DNA of 64,000 nucleotides from VRUE01 sp035548675 (GCA_035548675.1 DASZSJ010000089.1:1-64000), one strand, 5' to 3'; positions 41,955-50,468 are shown, numbered from the stretch's first letter. Numbers and translations are program-made. Notes: a model not told the origin generated them from the sequence alone.

Positions 41955-42977
41955 CTCCTCGGAGACGTTGAGGTCGAGGCGGCGGCGCGTGTCCTCGACC
42001 AGCTCGGCGGCGCGGCGCGGGCGCGCCGGGTCGAGCGCGGCGGCGCGGGACTGGAGCTCGGCGAGGCGATCGCTGTTGAAGACGACCTCGGCGGCGCCGG
42101 CGGCCGTGGCGGCAAGATCGCGGTGCCAACCGGCGAAGAGCTCCAGGGCGAGGTCGAGCGTCTCGGTGCGGCGGCGGCGCCCGGCGCGTTTCGCTTCCTC
42201 GCCGACCTCGCGGGCAGTTCGCTTCACGCCCGCCTCGGCTTCCTCCTCGAGCAGCGCCCGCGCCTCGGCTTCGGCTTCCTCGCCCTCGGATTCCGCGACC
42301 TTCAGCACCTGCGACCAGTCCTCGCCGAGGCGCAGCGCGGCGGCGCGCAGGGCGCGGCCGTGCTCGGAGAGCAGGTAGCGGGCGCGGTCGAGGTCGCCGG
42401 CGGCGAGACGCGCCGCTGCCGCCAGCTCGCCCGGGTCCCCGCCGCCGAGCTCGGCTTCGATCGCCTCGGCCGGCAGCGGGGCGAAGTCGACGGGCTGGCA
42501 GCGCGAGGCGATCGTCTCCAGCAGCAGGGCCGGTTCGGCGCTGAGCAGGACGATGTGGACGAAGGCGGGCGGCTCCTCGAGGGTCTTCAGCAAGGCGTTC
42601 TGGCTCTCGTCGCGCATCTGCTCGGCGGCCTCGATCACGAAGACGCGCTTCTCCCCTTCGAAGGGCCGGTAGGAGGCGGCGCGGATCACCCGCTCCCGCA
42701 CCTCCTCGACCATGTGCTGGGCGCCGCGGGGAGTCAGCCAGACGAGGTCGGGGTGGGGCGAGGGGTCGAGCAGGGCGCGGCGGCGGGCGTCGTCGGGGTC
42801 GGCCGCGTCGGCGGCGAGGATCTCGGCGGCGAAGGCGCGCGCCACGGCCGCCTTGCCGGCCCCGCGCGGCCCGCGGAAGAGGTAGGCGTGGCTCGGCCCG
42901 GACGCGAGCGCCGCCGAGAGCACCACCCGCGCTCGCGGCTGGCGCTCGGTCGCCCCCCCCAACCCCCGGTCCTTCAC
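41907..42977 (-). CDS. holB: DNA polymerase III delta' subunit
   Basis: Clamp-loader subunit of the replicative polymerase. The AAA+ core shows SHAYLFRGPRGAGKAAVARAFA with a degenerate Walker A (GKAA instead of GKT/S), as in non-hydrolysing delta'. It also has VFVIEAAEQMRDESQNALLKTLEEPP and 'LSAEPALLLETIASRCQPVD' (SRC sensor-1 motif). The zinc cysteines of many HolB/DnaX proteins are absent. The GTG start 42977 is followed by a long Glu/Ala-rich C-terminal helix bundle. It lies downstream of tmk, the common tmk-holB order. Confidence 0.88.
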   Translation of the reverse strand: MKDRGLGGATERQPRARVVLSAALASGPSHAYLFRGPRGAGKAAVARAFAAEILAADAADPDDARRRALLDPSPHPDLVWLTPRGAQHMVEEVRERVIRAASYRPFEGEKRVFVIEAAEQMRDESQNALLKTLEEPPAFVHIVLLSAEPALLLETIASRCQPVDFAPLPAEAIEAELGGGDPGELAAAARLAAGDLDRARYLLSEHGRALRAAALRLGEDWSQVLKVAESEGEEAEAEARALLEEEAEAGVKRTAREVGEEAKRAGRRRRTETLDLALELFAGWHRDLAATAAGAAEVVFNSDRLAELQSRAAALDPARPRRAAELVEDTRRRLDLNVSEELALEALAARLAAVLA

Positions 42978-43008
42978 CTCAGCACCCGCTCCCCACCCGC
43001 GGTGGCGG

Positions 43009-43054
43009 TGACTTCGCCTTTATGACTCCGTATGCCCCCACAACCGCGAAGTCA
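43009..43054 (-). repeat. 46-bp palindromic element, copy 2 (TGACTTCGC ends)
   Basis: Same length and ends as 9121-9166 when read on the minus strand. The TGA that begins the element on the minus strand is the tmk stop codon (43052-43054). The inner stem TTGTG/CATAA replaces TTAGT/ACTAA of copy 1. Confidence 0.75.
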
Positions 43055-43645
43055 GTCGGCTTGGTGGGTCTGGACGGCGGACATGACGCGCTCGTGCACC
43101 TCTTCGACGCTGCCGCTGGCGTCGACGGGGACGACGCGGTCGGAGGCGATCTTGGCGATCTCGTCATACGCCTCGGCGACGGCGCGCTGCAGCTCGAGGC
43201 CCTCGGACTCGAAGCGGTCCTCGCCGTCGGCGCGGCCGAGGCCGGTCTCGGGGTCGACCCGCAGCAGGATCGTCAGGTCGGGCCAGAGGCCGTCGCTGGC
43301 GTTGTCGCTGAGTGAGATCGTCTCGCCGACGCCGAGCCCGCGGGCCGCGCCCTGGTAGGCGACGCTGGAGTCGGCGAAGCGGTCGGCGACGACGTCGCGC
43401 CCCGCCTCCAGCGCCGGGCGGATCACGCGGGCGGTGAGGTCCGCCCGCGCGGCAAGGAAGAGCAGCAGCTCGGCGAAGGGGTCAAGCTCGACCGCGGGGT
43501 CGGCGAGCAGCTCGCGGATCCGCTCCGCCGCCTCGGTCCCCCCCGGCTCCCGGATCAGCAGCGTGTCCGGGCCGAGCGCCTCGGCCAGCAGCTTCGCCTG
43601 CGTGCTCTTCCCGGAGCCGTCGATTCCCTCCAGCGAAATGAACAC
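43052..43645 (-). CDS. tmk: Thymidylate kinase
   Basis: Phosphorylates dTMP to dTDP. P-loop FISLEGIDGSGKST (residues 2-15), substrate segment LLIREPGGTEAAERIRE, DR(F) motif in DVVADRFADSSVAYQG, and LID region GLGRADGEDRFESEGLE are all present. The length (197 aa) is normal. It is cotranscribed with holB downstream. The stop codon forms the end of a conserved palindromic element. Confidence 0.96.
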   Translation of the reverse strand: MFISLEGIDGSGKSTQAKLLAEALGPDTLLIREPGGTEAAERIRELLADPAVELDPFAELLLFLAARADLTARVIRPALEAGRDVVADRFADSSVAYQGAARGLGVGETISLSDNASDGLWPDLTILLRVDPETGLGRADGEDRFESEGLELQRAVAEAYDEIAKIASDRVVPVDASGSVEEVHERVMSAVQTHQAD

Positions 43646-43659
43646 GGCGATCCCCCGTT

Positions 43660-43702
43660 CCGGTGGTCCTTATCCCCGATATGTCGGGATAAAGCGCACC
43701 GG
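43660..43702 (-). terminator. Hairpin between topA and tmk
   Basis: CCGGTG...CTTATCCC pairs with GGGATAAAG...CACCGG around a GATATGT loop, directly after the topA stop. No T-run. It may end the topA transcript or lie in the tmk leader. Confidence 0.5.
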
Positions 43703-43705
43703 AAG

Positions 43706-45970
43706 CTATTTGGCGGCGGCCTTGGCGCGTTTGCGGCCGCGCGTGGCCGTGTCGGCCTTGCTCGTGGCGGTGGCGGGGACCTCGTCCTCGTCGCCCTCGG
43801 GCAGCGGCTGCTTCGCCATCGCTTCTTTGGCCGCTTTCGCCGCTTCGCGTTCGGCGCGGCGTTTCTTCATCTCCTGCATCGACTCGCAGTCGTCGTTGAG
43901 GCAGAGGTTCCAGGGGCGGCCGCGGAAGGGCTGGACTTTCAGCCGCGGCGTCTCGCCGCAGATCGAGCAGCGTTCCTCGAGTTTGAAGACGTCGCCGCGC
44001 TGGGGCAACGGGAAGGTCTGGTCGCAGGACTCCGGATCGTCGGCTTTCCAGCCGCTGCAGCCGACGAAGCGCTTGCCCGACTTTTTCGCCCGGATGATGC
44101 GCAGCATGTTGGGCGAGCCGTCCTCCTTGGTGCGGCCCGCTTCTTCGCAGACCTTGCAGGGGCCGAGGATGCGGTCCTCGTCCATCCCCTTCCAGACGAC
44201 TTTGGCCAGGTCTTCGCGGCTCTCGTCGATTTCAGACCAGGTGTTGTGGAGCAGTTCGCGGCTATCGCCGACGACGCTGTCCTTGGTCATCTCACCGGCG
44301 GCGATCTGGTCCATCTCCGCCTCGAGCTGGGCCGTCATCTCCGGCGTCGCCATCCGCGGCACGTATTTCTTGAACGCCTCGTACATCGCGATCCCGGTCT
44401 CCGAGGGAATCGGCGGGTTGCTGTAGACGTAGCCGCGGTCGAAGAGCTTCTTGATGATGTCGGCGCGGGTTGCCTTGGTGCCGAGGCCGCGCTCCTCCAT
44501 CATTTCGACCAGCTTCGCCTGCGAGATGCGCCCCGGCGGCTGCGTCTCCTTGTCGACGATCCAGGGCTCGCCGTCGAGCTCCAGCGTCTGGCCCTCCTGC
44601 AGGGCCGGGATCTCCTCGTCGGAGGAGCGGGCGTAGGTGTAGATGCCGGCGTAGCCGGGGTCGACGACGACCGAGCCGCGCACGAAATAAGTCTGGTCGC
44701 CGGCCTGGATGTCGGCGCGGGTGGACTCGGTGATCATCGGCGGGCTGAAGGTGGCGAGGAAGCGGCGCACGACCAGTTCGTAGACGCGCTTCTTGGAGCC
44801 GTCCAGGGCGCCGGGGTGGATCGCCTGGGTCGGGTAGATCGGCGGGTGGTCCGTCGTCTCTTTCTTGCCTCGGGTCGGTTTGAGCTCGCCGTCGAGCAGG
44901 CCCGAGGCGGCGGAGAACTCCTTGACCCGCACCAGCGAGGAGACCAGCTCGCGCAGCGGCAGCGACTGCGGGTAGACCGTGTTGTCGGTGCGCGGGTAGG
45001 AGATGAAGCCGTCCATGTAGAGGTCCTCGGCGATCCGCATCGCGCTGGCGGGGGTGATGCCGAGGCGGCTGGAGGCGTCGGTGGTGAAGGCGGTCGTGTT
45101 GTAGGGGGTCGGCGGTTTGCGCGTGTTTTTGCGCGCTGTCACCGACTTGACCGTGCCGGGACCGGCGGTGCCGGCGAGCGCCGCGTCGGCCTCGGCCTTC
45201 TCCCAGAACTTGTCGGTCTCGTGGTGGGTCTCGAAGCTGCCGTCGGGGTGCTGGAACTTGGCGAACAGTTCCCAGAAGGGTTTGGCGACGTGGGCGCGGC
45301 GCTCCATCTCGCGCTCGACGATCAGACCCAGGGTCGGGCTCTGGACGCGGCCGACCGAGAGGAAGTTGGAGCCGAAGCGGCGGGTGGAGAGGGAGACGGC
45401 GCGGGTCAGCGTCGCGCCCCAGAGCAGGTCGATGTCCTGGCGGGCGGCGCCGGCGTTGGCGAGCGGGTAGGAGAGCTCGTCGAGCTCGTCGAAGGCGCGC
45501 TCGATCTCCTCTTTGGTCAGCGCCGAGTAGCGGGCGCGCTGGATCCGCAGCGTGCCGGCCTTGGTTTCCTCGCGCGTGCCGAGCTCCGGGTTGGCGTCGA
45601 GCATCTCCTCCAGCGCCTCGAGCCCGATCAGCTCGCCCTCGCGGTCGAAGTCGGTGGCGATCACCAGCTCGTCGGCCTCTTTCGCCACCTTGCGGATCGC
45701 CTTGACCACGTTCTTGTCGGTCGGCTCCTTGATCAGCTCGGCGTCGATCAGGTCGTGCAGGTCGGTTTTCTGCCAGTTCGAGTAGCCCTCGGGGAAGGCC
45801 GGGCCGAGCACGTGGCCCTTGAGCCCGATCGTGCGGTGCGTCTCCCCCGCCTCGTCTGTCCACGTGTAGTACGGGACTTTGAAGGTTTTGTCGCTGCTCG
45901 CCGTCCCCTTGCTGAGGAAGGTCGCGATCTTCTCGGCGCTGTTGTTCTTCTCGGTGACTATGAGTCTCAT
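43706..45970 (-). CDS. topA: DNA topoisomerase I (type IA, archaeal-type)
   Basis: Relaxes negative supercoils. The Toprim domain (MRLIVTEKNNSAEKIATFLS..., ELVIATDFDREGELIGLE) is followed by the gate domains and the catalytic Tyr in GFISYPRTDNTVYP (about residue 325). Two zinc-type clusters (GPCKVCEEAG, RCSICGETP...LCLNDDC) and a basic tail complete the 754-aa protein. The N-terminal toprim layout and the single-chain organisation resemble the archaeal-type TopA family more than the usual actinobacterial enzyme. This comparison is from memory. Confidence 0.92.
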   Translation of the reverse strand: MRLIVTEKNNSAEKIATFLSKGTASSDKTFKVPYYTWTDEAGETHRTIGLKGHVLGPAFPEGYSNWQKTDLHDLIDAELIKEPTDKNVVKAIRKVAKEADELVIATDFDREGELIGLEALEEMLDANPELGTREETKAGTLRIQRARYSALTKEEIERAFDELDELSYPLANAGAARQDIDLLWGATLTRAVSLSTRRFGSNFLSVGRVQSPTLGLIVEREMERRAHVAKPFWELFAKFQHPDGSFETHHETDKFWEKAEADAALAGTAGPGTVKSVTARKNTRKPPTPYNTTAFTTDASSRLGITPASAMRIAEDLYMDGFISYPRTDNTVYPQSLPLRELVSSLVRVKEFSAASGLLDGELKPTRGKKETTDHPPIYPTQAIHPGALDGSKKRVYELVVRRFLATFSPPMITESTRADIQAGDQTYFVRGSVVVDPGYAGIYTYARSSDEEIPALQEGQTLELDGEPWIVDKETQPPGRISQAKLVEMMEERGLGTKATRADIIKKLFDRGYVYSNPPIPSETGIAMYEAFKKYVPRMATPEMTAQLEAEMDQIAAGEMTKDSVVGDSRELLHNTWSEIDESREDLAKVVWKGMDEDRILGPCKVCEEAGRTKEDGSPNMLRIIRAKKSGKRFVGCSGWKADDPESCDQTFPLPQRGDVFKLEERCSICGETPRLKVQPFRGRPWNLCLNDDCESMQEMKKRRAEREAAKAAKEAMAKQPLPEGDEDEVPATATSKADTATRGRKRAKAAAK

Positions 45971-46093
45971 CGGGCGGCGAGGGTAGCAGGGGCGCTCGGC
46001 GACCCCTCCCCGACCGAAAACCGAAGTGCGCCCCTACATATGTGCCCGCGGCCTGCCGATGAGGGGTGCAATGTCCATAGGATCGCGACCTCA

Positions 46094-47026
46094 ATGAAGG
46101 CTCTGGTCACAGGCGGGGCGGGCTTCATCGGCTCCAACCTGGTCGACGCGCTGCTGGCGCGGGGCGACGAGGTCGTGGTCGTCGACGACCTCTCCACGGG
46201 GCGCCGCGAGAACCTCGAGGCGGCGCTGGCAAACGGCGCCACCCTGGTCGAGGCCGACATCCGCGACCGCGCGGCGCTGGAAGCGCTGGCCGGGCGCGAG
46301 CGGCCCGAGGTCGTCTTCCACCTGGCGGCGCAGATCGACGTGCGCAAGTCGATCGCCGACCCCGCCTTCGACGCCTCAATCAACGTCGGCGGCACCGCCA
46401 ACGTGCTCGAGGCGGCGCGGGTGGCGGAGTCCCGGCGCGTCGTCTTCAGCTCGACCGGGGGGGCGATCTACGGCGAGGGCGAGGGACAGCAGCTGCCGCT
46501 GGCCGAGGATGCGCCGCTGGCGCCGGAGGCCCCCTACGGACAGAGCAAGTACGCCGGCGAGGGCTACCTGGCGCTCTACGAACGCCTCTACGACCTCTCC
46601 AGCGTGCCGCTGCGACTCGGCAACGTCTACGGCCCGCGCCAGGATCCGCTTGGCGAGGCCGGCGTGATCGCGATCTTCTGCGGGCGCCTGCGCGAGGGCC
46701 GGCGACCGACCGTCTTCGGCGACGGCAAGCAGACCCGCGACTACATATATGTGGGCGACGTGGTGGCGGCCTTCATCGCGGCGGCGGGCGCGGAGACGAG
46801 CGGCCCGCTCAACGTCGGCACCGGCATCGAGACCGACGTGCTGGAGCTGGTCCGCCAGCTCGGCGAGCTGGGCGGCTCCGGCGACTTCGAGCCCGAGTTC
46901 GCCCCGCCCCGCACCGGTGAGGTGCAGCGCATCTCGATCGACCCCGCCCGCGCCGCGCGCGAGCTCGACTGGTGCCCCAGGGTCGACCTCGCCAAGGGCC
47001 TCCGCATCACCCTCGACTCGATCTAA
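46094..47026 (+). CDS. NAD-dependent epimerase/dehydratase (UDP-glucose 4-epimerase-like)
   Basis: An extended SDR of 310 aa. NAD loop VTGGAGFIGSNLVDALL at the N-terminus, Asp of VVVVDDLSTGRREN, catalytic Ser-Thr and Tyr-Lys in SSTGGAIYGEGEGQQ and APYGQSKYAGEGYLALYE, and 'RLGNVYGPRQDPLGEAGVIA' near the substrate site. It is most like GalE/nucleotide-sugar epimerases. ATG 46094 is the only start that aligns with the fold. A conserved 49-bp palindrome follows its stop. Confidence 0.9.
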   Translation: MKALVTGGAGFIGSNLVDALLARGDEVVVVDDLSTGRRENLEAALANGATLVEADIRDRAALEALAGRERPEVVFHLAAQIDVRKSIADPAFDASINVGGTANVLEAARVAESRRVVFSSTGGAIYGEGEGQQLPLAEDAPLAPEAPYGQSKYAGEGYLALYERLYDLSSVPLRLGNVYGPRQDPLGEAGVIAIFCGRLREGRRPTVFGDGKQTRDYIYVGDVVAAFIAAAGAETSGPLNVGTGIETDVLELVRQLGELGGSGDFEPEFAPPRTGEVQRISIDPARAARELDWCPRVDLAKGLRITLDSI

Positions 47027-47047
47027 GGCCGACGGGGGCAACGGGGG

Positions 47048-47096
47048 GCCGACGGGCCCCAAACGTGACATAGCGACACGTTTTCGGCCCGTCGGC
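47048..47096 (+). repeat. 49-bp palindromic element, copy 2 (GCCGACGGGCC ends)
   Basis: Perfect 11-bp terminal repeats and inner repeat AAACGTG/CACGTTT. It matches 12665-12713 on the opposite strand at about 45 of 49 positions. Here it lies between two co-directional genes, 21 bases after the epimerase stop. A degenerate extra copy of the end (GGCCGACGGGGGC) precedes it. Confidence 0.8.
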
Positions 47097-47130
47097 GGGC
47101 AGTTGGCGGGGGATCACTAGGCTTTGGGGC

Positions 47131-47886
47131 ATGCCCGCCCAGGCCTATGCCGGCAAGGAGTGCGTCTGTCAGCTGCGCAAGGGGATCTGCGACCAGTCCT
47201 GCGTGCGCGACATGCTGGAGACTCCCTTCTACATCGCCTGCCTGAAGCTGAAGGGGCGGCGCTGCGTGGTGGTCGGCGGCGGCGACATCGGCCTCGAGAA
47301 GGTCGAGGGACTGCTCACCTGCGACGCCGACGTGACCCTGATCGCGCCGGTCGCCCACCCCGAGCTGGAAAGCCTCGCGGCGGAGGGGTCGATCGCCTGG
47401 GAGAGACGGGCCTACGCCGGCCCGGCCGACCTCGAGGGCGTTTTCATGGCGATCGCCTCGACCGATGACACCGAGGTCAACATCCAGGTCTACGACGACG
47501 CCGAGCGCCGGGCGATGCTGGTCAACATCGTCGACGTGCCGCCGCTCTGCAACTTCATCCTGCCGGCGATCGTGCGCACCGGCCCGCTGGCGATCGCGAT
47601 CTCGACCGCGGGCGCCTCGCCCGCCCTGGCGAAGCGGATGAAGCGCGAGATCTCCGACCTCTTCGGCGAGGAGTACGCGCGCCTGGCGGTGATCCTCAAC
47701 GACGCCCGCGGCTGGGCGAAGGCGACGCTGCCCACCTACCAGGACCGCAAGGAGTTCTTCGAGGGAATCGTCAATGGCGACCCCGACCCGATCGAGCTGC
47801 TCGGCGCCGGCCAGGAGGCAGAGGTGCTGGCCCTGATCGAGGCGGCCAAGGAGCGCGCCGCCGCGTCACTCGCCGCTGCAAGCTGA
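47131..47886 (+). CDS. Precorrin-2 dehydrogenase / sirohydrochlorin ferrochelatase (CysG N-terminal type)
   Basis: Makes siroheme from precorrin-2. The Rossmann loop is RRCVVVGGGDIGLEKVEGLL, followed by DADVTLIAPVAHPELESLA, and the bifunctional C-terminal part contains CNFILPAIVRTGPLAIAISTAGASPALAKRMKREI. The start is uncertain: the conserved part begins at Met 28 (47212). The preceding 27 residues contain four cysteines in CVCQLRKGICDQSC, unusual for this family. The 3' end overlaps marR by 21 bases on the other strand. Confidence 0.87.
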   Translation: MPAQAYAGKECVCQLRKGICDQSCVRDMLETPFYIACLKLKGRRCVVVGGGDIGLEKVEGLLTCDADVTLIAPVAHPELESLAAEGSIAWERRAYAGPADLEGVFMAIASTDDTEVNIQVYDDAERRAMLVNIVDVPPLCNFILPAIVRTGPLAIAISTAGASPALAKRMKREISDLFGEEYARLAVILNDARGWAKATLPTYQDRKEFFEGIVNGDPDPIELLGAGQEAEVLALIEAAKERAAASLAAAS

Positions 47887-48357
47887 GACCCGCACGCGCT
47901 CCAGCGTCTCGCGCAGTGCGTCGGCCTCGGCGGCGCTGAGCTTCGAGGCGAAGCTCGACTTCAGCTCGGCGACGACGACCGGGCGCATCTCTTCGAGCAG
48001 CTCGGCGCCGGCCGGCAGCAGCGTCGCGTAGCTGACGCGACGATCGGTCTCGCAGAAGGTCCGCTCCAGGAGACCGGCTTTGACCAGGCGGTCGACCAGC
48101 TTGGTCAAGCCACCGCGGGTGATCACCAGCGCCTCGGCCAGGTCTCCCATCTTCATCCGTTGTTGCGGGGAATCGGCGACCGTGGCCAACACCTCGTACC
48201 AGGGAAGCGGTGGGAAATCGGCCGCGGCGAGGGACTCCTGCAGGCGGCCGGCGATCGCCGCGTGGGTGCGGGCGAGCGCGCTCCAAGCCTCGCCGTGCGC
48301 GCTGCGCTGCGGCTTGGCGGTCGGAAGGGCGGCGGCCTGCGGGTTCATCGACCCCAA
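47866..48357 (-). CDS. MarR-family regulator
   Basis: A 160-residue winged-helix protein: WYEVLATVADSPQQRMKMGDLAEALVITRGGLTKLVDRLVKAGLLERT is the DNA-binding region, with DRRVSYATLLPAGAEL the wing. Helices at both ends form the dimer. It is divergent from the YceI gene, and the palindrome TTGTCTTGACAA (48374-48385) lies in the shared promoter region, so control of itself and of YceI/FMN reductase is likely. The start is ATG 48348 or the upstream codon at 48357. Confidence 0.88.
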   Translation of the reverse strand: MGSMNPQAAALPTAKPQRSAHGEAWSALARTHAAIAGRLQESLAAADFPPLPWYEVLATVADSPQQRMKMGDLAEALVITRGGLTKLVDRLVKAGLLERTFCETDRRVSYATLLPAGAELLEEMRPVVVAELKSSFASKLSAAEADALRETLERVRVSACSGE

Positions 48358-48373
48358 TTGTCGCAGACAAACG

Positions 48374-48416
48374 TTGTCTTGACAATAGTTGACTAGCCAA
48401 GTGTTTCTGCTAAGAT
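48374..48416 (+). promoter_or_regulatory. YceI promoter with MarR-type palindrome
   Basis: TTGACT (48389-48394), a 16-base spacer and TAAGAT (48411-48416) form a plausible promoter toward yceI. The palindrome TTGTCTTGACAA (48374-48385) lies directly upstream and overlaps a second TTGACA. This placement suits an operator of the divergent MarR protein. Confidence 0.5.
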
Positions 48417-48469
48417 TGTTTCTGCGTCAATCATTGAAACGTCAACGAGCTTGAGGAGAAACCGAAACG

Positions 48470-49021
48470 ATGAGCACGCAGACCGCCCAGCAGCAGATCC
48501 CAGCCGGCACCTACGCAGTGGACCCCGTCCACTCCTCGGTCAACTTCGCCATCACCCACAACGGCGTCGCCACCTTCCGCAGCGGCTTTGCCGCCTACGA
48601 GGCCCGCCTCAGCGGCGGCGAGGCGCCGGCCCTGGAGGGGACCGTCGACGTCGCCAGCGTCAAGGTCGACGAGGAGCAGCTCAAGGGTCACCTCCTCTCC
48701 CCCGACTTCTTCGACGCCAGCCGCCACCCGCAGTTGCGCTTCCGCTCGAGCTCGCTCGACGTCGCCGAGGACGGCACGGCGACGCTGCGCGGCGCGCTCG
48801 AGATCCGCGGCGAGGTCCGCGAGGTCGAGGCGCGCGGCAAGTTCGGCCAGCTCGGCGCCGACCTCGCCGGCAAGGCCCGCGTCGGCCTCTCCGTCAGCGC
48901 TGAGGTCGACCGGCGCGACTTCGGGCTCGACTGGAACGCCGAGCTGCCGAGCGGCGGCGAGGTGCTCGACTACGCGGTCGCGATCGACGTCGAGCTGGAG
49001 CTGGTCGAGGAGGGCGAGTAA
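48470..49021 (+). CDS. YceI-family lipid-binding protein
   Basis: The beta-barrel signature is clear: AGTYAVDPVHSSVNFAITHN, GTVDVASVKVDEEQLKGHLLSPDFFDASRHPQLRFRSSSL, ARVGLSVSAEVDRRDFGLDWN. The family binds isoprenoid chains. No signal peptide is present, so it is cytosolic here. GAGGAG precedes ATG 48470. It is followed after two bases by the FMN reductase, suggesting a quinone-linked stress operon controlled by the divergent MarR. Confidence 0.92.
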   Translation: MSTQTAQQQIPAGTYAVDPVHSSVNFAITHNGVATFRSGFAAYEARLSGGEAPALEGTVDVASVKVDEEQLKGHLLSPDFFDASRHPQLRFRSSSLDVAEDGTATLRGALEIRGEVREVEARGKFGQLGADLAGKARVGLSVSAEVDRRDFGLDWNAELPSGGEVLDYAVAIDVELELVEEGE

Positions 49022-49023
49022 CG

Positions 49024-49593
49024 ATGCGGGTGCTGGGCATCTCCGGCAGCCTGCGGCGCGGCTCGCTGAACAGCGCCCTGCTGCGGGCGGCTGCCGAGCG
49101 GTTGCCCGGCGGCGCCGAGCTGGTCGAGTTCGACCGGCTCGGCGAGGTCCCGCCCTACGACGAGGACGTCGAAACAGAGGGGACGCCACCCGTGGTCGAG
49201 GCACTGCGCCAGGCGGTGCGCGACGCCGACGCCGTGCTGATCGCCACCCCCGAGTACAACCACTCGATCCCCGGTCAACTGAAGAACGCGCTCGACTGGG
49301 TCTCGCGACCGGCCGGCAAGAGCGCCCTCAACGGCACGCCGGCCGCTGCGATCGGCGCCTCGACCGGGATGTTCGGCGCGGTCTGGGCCCAGGCCGAGCT
49401 GCGCAAAGTGCTCGGCGCCCTGGGCGGCCGCGTGGTCGAGGCCGAGCTGCCGATCGGCCGTGCGAAGGAGCAGCTCGCCGGCGACCGCCTCGAGCTCAAC
49501 CCCCAGCAGTCCGAGCAACTCGAGGACATCCTCGCCCAGCTCATTGCCGAGGCCGAGCTGGAGCGCGAGGCCCAGCTGGCGACCACGGCCTAG
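49024..49593 (+). CDS. NADPH-dependent FMN reductase
   Basis: A flavodoxin-fold enzyme of 189 aa: MRVLGISGSLRRGSLNSALLR (FMN phosphate loop), DAVLIATPEYNHSIPGQLKNALDWVSRP and GASTGMFGAVWAQAELRKVL are typical of chromate/quinone reductases. It is the second gene of the yceI operon. Its TAG is the start of a conserved 49-bp palindrome. Confidence 0.92.
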   Translation: MRVLGISGSLRRGSLNSALLRAAAERLPGGAELVEFDRLGEVPPYDEDVETEGTPPVVEALRQAVRDADAVLIATPEYNHSIPGQLKNALDWVSRPAGKSALNGTPAAAIGASTGMFGAVWAQAELRKVLGALGGRVVEAELPIGRAKEQLAGDRLELNPQQSEQLEDILAQLIAEAELEREAQLATTA

Positions 49594-49645
49594 CGAACTG
49601 CATCAAATTCTCACCCTGCCAGGGTGAGAATTTGATGCAGTTCGC
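49593..49645. repeat. GAACTGCATCAAATTCT palindrome, copy 1
   Basis: The hairpin 49595-49643 has perfect 24-bp arms around one base and extends two more pairs outward, into the last base of the TAG stop. The 17-bp ends are identical to those at 60420-60468, where a TAG also directly precedes. A half-site TTTTGATGCAGTTC follows at 49691-49704. Confidence 0.85.
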
Positions 49646-49690
49646 GGGCGGGCGGCTGCCGCCCGCCAGCCGCTGGTCGGCGGGCGCTGC

Positions 49691-49704
49691 TTTTGATGCA
49701 GTTC
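49691..49704 (-). repeat. Half-site of the GAACTGCATCAAA element
   Basis: On the minus strand this reads GAACTGCATCAAAA, nine bases after the hemolysin III stop. It matches one arm of the neighbouring palindrome. A GC-rich hairpin (GGCGGGCGGCTGCCGCCCGCC-like) lies between them. Confidence 0.6.
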
Positions 49705-49712
49705 ACCGCCCG

Positions 49713-50468
49713 TCAGGCGGCCGGCAGGGCGAAGAAGGCGATCGCGGCGAAGTGGGCGGCGGCGGCGGCGATGACGAAGGCGTGGAAGATCTCGTGGTAG
49801 CCGAAGATGCGGGGGTTCGGGTTGGGACGCTGGAGCGCGTAGACGACGGCGCCCGCGGTGTACAGCAGGCCGCCGGCGGCGACCAGCAGGGTGCCCGTCA
49901 CCCCCATATCGTTCCAGAGCTGGGGGAAAGCGATGGCGGCGACCCAGCCGAGCGAGAGGTATATGAGCGCCGCCACCCACTTGGGGTGTTCGATCCAGAC
50001 CATCTCGACGATCGCGCCGGCGATCGCGCCGATCCAGACGACGACGAGGATCGCGTCGGCGAGCGGACCGCTGAGAACGAGCAGGGCGAAGGGCGTGTAG
50101 GTGCCGGCGATGAGGAAGAAGATCATCGAGTGGTCGAGGCGGCGCATCCAGCGCCGCACGCTGGGCCGCTTCCAGTCGACCCGGTGATAGAGGGCGCTGG
50201 TGCCGAACAGGGCCGAGAGGCTGACAGCGTAGATCGCCACCGCCAGCGTCGCCTTCGGCGTCTTCGCCGCGACGATCAGCCCGGCGCCGAGGAAGAGCGA
50301 GATGAAGAAGGCCCACTCGTGCGAGACCCCGCGCAGCTTCGGCTTGACCGCGGCGAGCGCGTCGGTGGCGGCATCGCGAGCGGCCCCAGCCCGTTCGACC
50401 GCCGCCTCCTTGGCGGCAGTTGCCCGCTCGCTCATCCGTTCGGCGCCCCCGCGCAGGTCCTCGACCAT
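49713..50468 (-). CDS. Hemolysin III / PAQR-type membrane protein
   Basis: A seven-helix membrane protein of the YqfA/hemolysin III family: RGVSHEWAFFISLFLGAGLI, 'SALFGTSALYHRVDWKRPSV' (Ser, His), LDHSMIFFLIAGTYTPFALLV (Asp/His zinc region) and RIFGYHEIFHAFVIAAAAAHF. The amino-terminal 50 residues are an Ala-rich helix. ATG 50468 is chosen; longer frames run through the nrdJ leader. It is divergent from nrdJ. Confidence 0.9.
   Translation of the reverse strand: MVEDLRGGAERMSERATAAKEAAVERAGAARDAATDALAAVKPKLRGVSHEWAFFISLFLGAGLIVAAKTPKATLAVAIYAVSLSALFGTSALYHRVDWKRPSVRRWMRRLDHSMIFFLIAGTYTPFALLVLSGPLADAILVVVWIGAIAGAIVEMVWIEHPKWVAALIYLSLGWVAAIAFPQLWNDMGVTGTLLVAAGGLLYTAGAVVYALQRPNPNPRIFGYHEIFHAFVIAAAAAHFAAIAFFALPAA

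Noticed and set aside
44246..46093. N-terminal extension of the epimerase frame by over 600 codons
   Set aside because: It is antisense to topA and has no homology; the SDR fold begins at ATG 46094.
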